From Parapristionchus giblindavisi (taxonomy: Eukaryota; Nematoda; Chromadorea; Rhabditida; Diplogasteridae): 64,000 nucleotides of DNA. Position numbers and translations under genes: made by a program. Location of the stretch: NCBI GenBank assembly GCA_943737045.1, contig CALSFV010000205.1:946001-1010000 (forward strand). The letters are read 5' to 3'. Positions within the stretch are counted from its first letter, which is position 1. Every line of letters starts with the position of its first letter. Of the stretch, positions 56,716-64,000 are shown piece after piece. Under the pieces are notes generated by a model. The model ran no database searches. It saw only the letters and a program-made list of their open reading frames with translations, and had not been told where the DNA came from.

Positions 56716-59700
56716 TTATGAGTGCGTCTGTGAAGCGAAAACAGGAACGACATATCGAATATCACAAATATTTACAATGTGAAAAGAGCCAACTACGGAA
56801 CTGGACTTAATAATATGAAACGAATCAGGTAATGAATGTACTACACATAAGAATCGACGAGACTTGAAATACTCCAAACACTGAATAATTGATAGAGCAC
56901 ATGGGTTAGTGGTAATTGTGAGGGATCTTATGAGCTGTTTGAATGCATCTCCTACTTCATACCTAAACGAATAAAATGAATGATCATTCAAACAGGTATG
57001 TTGTACTTTTTGATACAGAGATACCCTTCTCCATTTGCAATTCCTAAACCACAAATTTCTCCATAGTTCATTCTTCTCATTTCATCCAAATAGCAAATTT
57101 GATGTTGTTGTGTTCTGTGAAAATGAATAATTATTATCGATTTCGTTTTAATTCCTCACCGCATTCTTGGGGATCTTGCAGCACGAACACCAACAACTCC
57201 ATGTGCACATCCTTTGAGATGTGTTCTGAATAGGAAAAATATACATTTACTATATATTGATCAGCTTATACCCAATACATATTGAGGGATATTCTCGATT
57301 GAGAGTTTCCACTGCACCAATCCATTCATTACTCATATCGTAGATTTTGCGATTAACAACAGCATTGGAATGTGAGCATGAATTATGCGAATCACTCCGC
57401 TGTAATTGAAATAATAATTTGTTGCTGTCAGGAAGGATTAGATGTACCCTCGAGAGCAATCTTTGTGCATATTGTAGGTCATCCTTATGCATACAACTAC
57501 CACTTAATCTCCACGACAATCTTACATTTAAAAGAAAGATTATACAAAACCTTAATTTTTTTGTTTTGTTTGAATATTCGAAGATAAATTGTTGAAAACC
57601 TTTCAGGAGTTTTGAATGCAGAATCAGTAGCCTTCCGGCCCGCAACACGCACTTCTCCATACAGTGTCTCAGAGTAAGAGGTAGAAAAGAGAGAGAGACT
57701 TCCGTAGTTTCTAAGTTGGGCAGGACTATGCACGAAGAACCGCTGTAAAAAAGTTCTTAATGGAAATATAAAGCATAATTATTGCATGCCAGCATTAAAA
57801 TATAGGGACCCAGATGCTTACGTGCGTTTTCATAGTACAAGATCGGTTGGAGAATATTATATGCCAAGGACTGCGGATCTTCTCTATCAATCGTGCACTC
57901 ATTTCCATATCATTCTAAAAAATCTATTCTATGGGGTTTCCGAAACAGTACGCAACCTTAGTAGTAAATTGAGATCCAGACAAGGGAATTGAGAAATACA
58001 ACAATGTCACCAATGCTACACTGAGAGGCTTACAATCAGATGAGAAATGAATCAGGGAAGGTATCAAACAAGTCGAAATGAACTAAAATGAATAGATTCA
58101 ATGTTTTCTCGTAGAAATGTTGAACCTGTTCGCGTTCACTCCCTGTTCGTCGACCGCTCCCCATGGCAATTGCGCGAGATTTTTGGTAAGTGTATTGAGC
58201 TATTGTAACCGGGAGGTTTTGTACGATGCTCCTTTGTTGAGGGGGCAGCAGTAGACAAGTGTATGCATTTCGACAGGATGGATTCAAAGCACCTGAATGT
58301 GTACACTGACACTGATTTTGATTGAATCACAATACAACAGATCACCATGAATGGCTGCTCGTGTTTTTCACCACGCCGGATCCGGTGGAAATAGTCCCAA
58401 GCCAATCCGGAGTCGTATGTTAAATGAAATCCCGGCTCTCGTGGTTTATTTGCATTTTTCCATTTCTTATGAGTAAACTAGCAGTGCTAGGGGGATCCAT
58501 AAATTGTTTTTCTTGCGAGCGTTTTATACTTTTAGTGTGGCTAGCGCGGATGGGAGCTGCGCGCCCATCCGCGCTAGCCACACTAAAAGTATAAAACGCT
58601 TAATTACTCTTTGAGAAGGGATGTGTTGCTATAAAATAAGCGTTTTCCAGCTCAAAATGAGTCAAAATAACTTGTTTCATCATTCCTATCACGAAAAACC
58701 ACCCTAGAACACTTTCTTTCGCTCTGTAGAAATCAGCAAAAGTTTTTGATCGAACCGGGGTTCGAACCCGCTCGGTGTTTTTAGAGTGCTACCTCTTTAC
58801 CTCGACGCCATGAGTTAATTTTGTTTCTAAATATAGTAATATTATACACCAATCGACGCGCAAAGAGTCGCGCTACAACTTTCTTTGCCATACAAAACGC
58901 CTAAAATAATTTTAAAAATAAATTTAACCAAGAAAACTGGCAAAATCGTATTTTCGCACCTTTTCGGCGATTTTTCGCGGTACAAAGATGTCGTGCGGAG
59001 GTGTAGTGACATAGTTTTTCTAAACCAGTTTGTCAAGGGCTACAACATGAGCATAGTTAGGTTGAATAAAAAAGGTGCGAAATTTGAGTTTTTTGAAAAG
59101 TTAAAAATCGGCCATTTTTCGCGACCGCATAGCTCCGCGAATACTAAACGAAATGAGTTGGGTCCAAAAGCAAAAAGTTGCGCCTCATCGAGTTGTACAA
59201 TTTACTTTCAGGAGCCGGGACGCAAAAATTTAGTTGAGTAGGTGAAAATTGCGAAAAACCTACTTTCCGGATTTCTTCCGAGGTCTATTTCGTCATCATC
59301 CCGGGGGACAAGATGCGCGACGTTAGCACCAAAAGATGCGCCGTAAAAAGTTGTTTAATATAAGTCTTAATCTCAAAAAGTTATAGAGCCGATTTCGAGC
59401 ATTCATATTTCCCGATTTTGATTTTCGCTTTTTTTTGCCCTCCGCCAACTTTGACCGCAATTTCCCGGCTACCAGCAAATCGGAAAAATCGGCAAAAATA
59501 CAATTTGTATAGCCCCAAGTCTTGTGGTCAGTACCATACCCCAACTTGCAATTTTTGATATACTTGACACCAAGTTGCGCGCCAAAATGTGCAAAAAACC
59601 CGACATCCGTCGTTTCACCTAAAAGACGGCTCCGGATCGGCTCGGGACCAGTGCCATTCGATCCGGCGTGGTCGAAAACCCCAGTAGCCGGAATCTGGCA

Positions 59701-62700
59701 TAAATCACCCAACGTCTTGACAAAAGAAATTTCAAAAAACCTACCGCAGTAAATTGGTCTAATTGCGATCTTTTATATAGGGGTTAATTAATTAATTTCA
59801 CAAATCCCACCTTGCTCAATTCCAGTTAGAATTCCTTCATCTAATACATGCAATAACTCTAGCTTAATATCTTGAGGAGCGTGCATGGCAAGAAAAGTTC
59901 CCATTCCTTAAAAAAAATCATGATCATTTTACGCAAACCAAAATTAACTCTTCAATCCATTTAATCCGTGATGTGCATCATAAATTACATCTCCTGCACT
60001 CCCATCGATGCTTCTCAAAGTAGCATTATCAGCCAATGGCCAAATGGGTCGTGATGCATCATTCGTCCTGACGGACACTATTGTACACTCGGGGCATCCA
60101 CTACCATATGAAACATGAGAAGGTAGATCGAACATCTTCACCGAGGCCTATCAAACACTACTCTTATTACTCGCAGGTCATGCCGTCTCTATCCCGTCGT
60201 GTACGGTACGAATTTTAAAAATATATAAAAAAATCGAGGGGTGTGCCGTTGAGAAGCCTAATAGCGGGGGGTACATCACGAGGAACACCACGGTAAGGGA
60301 AGGGAAGGGATCCCAGGTATGTTGTTTTAAAGCATACCATATGATCCGCAAGACACGCATAGAAGAATGGCTTAAACTGGTATATTCTATTGTTGATTTC
60401 TTTTACAATAGGCACACATTGACAATGCCATATTTCTAAAACAATCGGTTGAGTATCGAAAATCTATAAATCATTGTTTCCAAACCTTCTGGAACATCTC
60501 GCATGACACGCTCTTGAGCTTGATACGAATATTTCATCGTTGAAGCAGCTCTAATCAGTAATGTAGTGGAATGTTTGAATCGTTTACTTTTAGGTAAATC
60601 AATACAATGTGAGAGAAGAGCCCAGCACTCGCTTCTCAAAAAATGTACCAACAGATTTATTCCAATAGTGAGATTGCGAAGTCATTTATACATCGTTGCA
60701 TTTGCCTGACGCACCTACGCCGTCACGCAAAAAAACGTTACATTTGGCGACGCGCGCGTCGACGTCAATGTTGGAGTGTGTTGGGTCTCTAGTGGAAAAC
60801 CCTGATTGTTATCAGGGATACGGTAGGAAGTTACCGTAATCATCGATCAATAATGGTTGGCTACCGTAACTTCCTACCGTATCCCTGATGACATTCAGGG
60901 TTTTCCACTTGGCCCAACACTCTCCAAAATTGACGTCGACGCGCGCGTCGCCAAATGTAACGTATTTTTTTACGTGACGGCGTAGGCGCGTCAGGCAAAT
61001 GCAACGATGCATTACCATTCCAATTGAAATAAAATAAAACATTTTAAATATAAAAAATTTCGTCGCCATTACTAGCAACATAAAAAATTTGTAATTTGTT
61101 TAATACCTCGACACTTGCAAATCGAATCCATCGTAACTATTAAGAAAAGCTACATTGATTATTCCATGATTAAATTGCTCTTGAGTCTCCCATCTTTTGA
61201 GTAATTCAGGGAAGTCGTGAAAATCACTGAAACAAGACCAGAATTGTCACATAACATTTTTTCGTGCTTAAGGCTGGTTGGGGTCAGGCAAATGTAAAGA
61301 TGCATATGGAATGAATAGGAAGACGCTTCCAAAAATAAGTAAGCGAGAGCAATTTTCATATTGCGTACTCCATCGGCCGCGACGCGACCGCAGCGCGTCA
61401 TGTGTCCTCTCGCAAGTGAACATACTCTATCTGTTCCCTGTCACACCATGATCGAAACGTTGTGCGTAGTATACGTTATGGTATGGTATATTTTGCTAAA
61501 TTACTCGGCGGTACATTCACTCAGAAAAAATGTGTAAAAATGCTATGCATCCTTTTAATGTGTTCTTTTGAACACATCAAATCCTTCAATTGAACGCTCC
61601 AATTTACACCTTTTCCGAATTTACGCCCCAAAAGGATTTAATTCGAACACGTTGGGGATTACAGTTTCACTCGGAACACATTCATATTGACACTTCTTTT
61701 TTGTGTGGTGCTACGGTAATCCAAGGTGTAGGTTCAGGTTACGGTAGTTTATACCAGCAAACTTTTCATCGAGATATTTACTCAATCTGACCCTGTGCTA
61801 TCAATCTGATCCAATAGACTGGATTACAGTAGCTTAGGGCAGACTAGAGTGCATTTACGTAGTTTTTATAATCGATCTTTTAGGACAAAAAATTGAAAAT
61901 AATCCACAAAACTATTAAATAAGAAAAAACCTTCTCAGTGAATGTCCACCACGCTCATGCACTTCTTTATGAAATCGTACGATATCATGTCCGAAACTAT
62001 CAATAAGTTGTTTGAATAGATTTCGAAATCGAACTTTAATGAACCGTATTGGACATAAGCGGCTATCATAACATGTTCGTTTTCTGCAAAAGAAAGCGTA
62101 ACAAGGTATCAGTTAAGCAAAACTTTAAAATGATTACATTATTCCCATCTTAAGTCATTGAATCCCACACCACTCTCATACATAGAGAAATAAATCAATA
62201 CACTTACCCGTACAGCACGCATTGGTCTGCTAGACAAGTGAGGGTAGTAGCATCAAGATCATGGAAGCACTCTCTGCATACAGTATGACGCGTTACTCCA
62301 GCATCATCGCACATTGATTTAACATATCTCAAAATAAAGCATTTTATAAATAAATAAACTATAAAATTTTAACATTGCTATACAATTCCGAAAGAATTTT
62401 AAAAAATACTCTGAACCCCAAGTTCACTTAATAAAATATTTGTTTGAACTGTTCGCTCACCTAGAAACGGCGTGGCGAGGTGGTTGCTGTTCATTTTTCC
62501 GAGCAAAGGCTCTCCAAAGGCTTTCAGTTACATCAAATTTGGACAAAATAGAGGAGTAATACAACATCATCTCCTCATATACATCTGGAACAATTATTTA
62601 CAAAAATAATTAAAATAAATCGCAGTAATACGACTAGTAAAATATTTTAATACCTGGCTCCTGTTCTATAATCCTTTCTGAGTTATCGAAAAAATCAATA

Positions 62701-63294
62701 TGTTCATCTTCAACATATTCACAAGTATCTTCCTCTTCATAATCATCGTCCAATTCATATATTGATTTATCGACTTCAAAGTCTTTGTCAGCTGAAAGTA
62801 ATGATTTATCGTGTTTTTGGAGCAAAAAAATAATTCGGCAAACATAAATGAAGTTTTCCTTCCTCCATTAGCGCTTATCTTCAAACTTTTATCACGAAAA
62901 AAAGTTCAAATCAATACTACAACATTTTAACATTTTAATAAATTTCAAAACCTTGTTGAACTTCTTCTTCAATGTTGTACCCGAGTCCACCATCCAAATT
63001 CATTAACGGTATCATATCTTCATTGAACTCTTCCGTGGCATCAACTACGATATCTATTGATTCACATTCATGATCGATCGAGTGTGATGTGCCAGTACCC
63101 ACATTACAGTCCATACTATCAACAATTCCTGCATTCACCAAGTCATCAATCAAGAGTATTACTTATTCTTTACCATCATTCATATCGTTGTATTGATCTA
63201 CATATTGAATCCTTGCAGCAAAAAGATCTTCATTATATGAATGACAATCAGCTGTATGAGGAATTTCACCACATGTACAAATGTTACTAGACAT
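56716..63294 (-). CDS. Tnp2/DUF4218-like (CACTA-type) transposase gene
   Basis: The 5' exons chain in phase from ATG 63292-63294: 63174-63294, 62952-63128, 62654-62791, 62461-62584, 62208-62327, 61931-62083, 61107-61226 and 60486-60634. Then 59949-60147 and 59811-59906 join each other. The 3' set is 57822-57914, 57600-57742, 57272-57502, 57160-57225, 57025-57114 and 56716-56962 (stop). The N-terminus is acidic with CTCGEIPHTADCH. Zinc-type cysteines follow (TVCRECF, LADQCVLYG, CYDSRLC). The middle has GCPECTIVS, LRSIDG and HHGLNG...HVLDEGILTG, like Tnp2 transposases. The 3' part has FFVHSPAQLRNYGSLSLFST, like the DUF4218 end (VHLLxHLxxxxxxxGPLxxxS). The join around 60486-60147 needs a missed exon. 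Between 58.0 and 59.8 kb repeats intervene and one candidate exon (LAWDYFHRIRRGEKHEQPF, about 58290-58425) cannot be joined. It may be an old transposon or a domesticated gene. Confidence 0.6.
58518..58600. repeat. Perfect 37-bp hairpin
   Basis: 58518-58554 and 58564-58600 are exact reverse complements, with a 9-base loop AGCTGCGCG. The arms begin AGCGTTTTATACTTTTAGTG and end in GC-rich GCTAGCGCGGATGGG. It lies in a presumed intron of the transposase-like gene. No nearby TSD was confirmed. Confidence 0.9.
58750..58820 (-). pseudogene. tRNA-like sequence
   Basis: The minus strand reads ATGGCGTCGAGGTAAAGAGG, TAGCACTC, then GCGGGTTCGAACCCCGGTTC. This resembles a D arm and a T arm with a good B box (GGTTCGAAC), but no anticodon stem of five pairs forms and the T stem has a mismatch. 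It is probably a decayed tRNA or the head of a tRNA-derived SINE. Confidence 0.5.
58830..59760. other. Non-coding repeat-like block
   Basis: Even base composition, rich in TTTTTCGCGA, GCGAAAAA and GTTGCGC motifs, with ORFs on both strands (58885-59241 plus; 59323-59712 minus) that lack splice context and recognisable domains. It is probably an inactive transposon inserted between the middle and 3' parts of the transposase-like gene. Confidence 0.4.
60686..61013. mobile_element. Inverted-repeat MITE, GACGTCGACGCGCGCGTC type
   Basis: About 328 bp with about 140-bp arms. The left arm runs through CATCGTTGCATTTGCCTGACG, GACGCGCGCGTCGACGTC and AAAACCCTGA; the right arm is its reverse complement. 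The centre carries ACTTCCTACCGTATCCCTGA. A short fragment of the same end occurs at 61282-61310. It lies in an intron of the transposase-like gene (between 61107 and 60634). Confidence 0.85.
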
Positions 63295-63347
63295 TCCCTG
63301 CAAATATAAGATAGAATATACGGCAAATAAGGTGAGGGAGGAAGATT

Positions 63348-64000
63348 AAGAGTAAAAAAGAAAGAGAATCCTCGAAGAAATCAGAATCAGTGAATAAAAC
63401 GACGTTATAATTATCGGGTAGGAGGAAATGGCGGCGTGAGAGTAGCAGCAAGAGGTAGAGAGGATAATTCTACGTCTGATGATATGTGACAATAGGATGA
63501 AGAGTGAGAATCAATGAATATATCAAGAGTAAAAAAGAAAGAGAATCCTCGAAGAAATCAGAATCAGTGAATAAAACGACGTTATAATTATCGGGTAGGA
63601 GGAAATGGCGGCGTGAGAGTAGCAGCAAGAGGTAGAGAGGATAATTCTACGTCTGATGATATGTGACAATAGGATGAAGAGTGAGAATCAATGAATATAT
63701 CAAGAGTAAAAAAGAAAGAGAATCCTCGAAGAAATCAGAATCAGTGAATAAAACGACGTTATAATTATCGGGTAGGAGGAAATGGCGGCGTGAGAGTAGC
63801 AGCAAGAGGTAGAGAGGATAATTCTACGTCTGATGATATGTGACAATAGGATGAAGAGTGAGAATCAATGAATATATCAAGAGTAAAAAAGAAAGAGAAT
63901 CCTCGAAGAAATCAGAATCAGTGAATAAAACGACGTTATAATTATCGGGTAGGAGGAAATGGCGGCGTGAGAGTAGCAGCAAGAGGTAGAGAGGATAATT
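63348..64000. repeat. 177-bp tandem repeat, to the window end
   Basis: The unit, beginning AAGAGTAAAAAAGAAAGAGA and including CGGGTAGGAGGAAATGGCGG, repeats at exactly 177-bp intervals (63351, 63528, 63705, 63882), virtually without difference. At least 3.6 copies are present and the array runs off the window. It starts only about 55 bp upstream of the transposase-like gene's start codon. Confidence 0.95.

Noticed and set aside
58885..59712. ORFs of 118 (plus) and 129 (minus) codons
   Set aside because: They overlap on opposite strands in repeat-like DNA with no recognisable domain or splice signals.

Overview
This is eukaryotic, AT-rich DNA, most likely from a free-living rhabditid-type nematode. 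Exons are short, introns have GT...TTTCAG-like borders, and several first exons sit just behind an AG that looks like a spliced-leader acceptor. The window also holds a seven-transmembrane nematode-type chemoreceptor and very many small inverted-repeat transposons. Long ORFs are misleading here, so all gene models were built by joining exons whose splice phases agree. Models that close phase from ATG to stop are far safer than partial ones.

Layout. 0-6 kb: a tRNA-Ile, two tRNA-Ala(AGC) genes in opposite orientation around a dead mariner transposase, tRNA relics, an 8-bp-TSD hAT-like MITE and a 5'-truncated LINE. 6-12 kb: a minus-strand gene of unknown family (clear 3' exons, tentative 5' exons), with a third tRNA-Ala(AGC) and a small plus-strand gene fragment inside its long gap. 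12.8-16.1 kb: a composite fold-back transposon, one copy nested in a relative. 16.4-17.6 kb: purine/pyrimidine-rich DNA with a (GGGAGA)n array of about 470 bp. 18.3-24.5 kb: a complete eight-exon gene for a four-helix membrane protein (LAPTM-like). 25.2-35.1 kb: a huge inverted duplication (arms about 4.8 kb, spacer 322 bp). 36.1-38.7 kb: a complete ten-exon protein kinase, minus strand. 40.1-44.9 kb: a complete eleven-exon chemoreceptor, plus strand, with a 1.1-kb fold-back element in one intron. 46.5-52.4 kb: a minus-strand multi-exon gene with an RG-rich segment and a probable frame break. 52.9-56.6 kb: a complete minus-strand gene whose middle is a tandem array of mini-exons. 56.7-63.3 kb: a minus-strand gene with similarity to Tnp2/DUF4218 (CACTA-type) transposases, followed to the window end by a 177-bp tandem repeat.

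The most unusual item is the mini-exon array at 54.47-55.83 kb. A 144-bp unit (69-bp phase 1-1 exon plus 75-bp intron) is repeated head to tail, so every unit adds exactly 23 residues without disturbing the frame. The gene carrying it starts only 103 bp after the stop of the transposase-like gene on the same strand, a spacing typical of nematode operons.

Family names come from motif recognition only; no database search was run.
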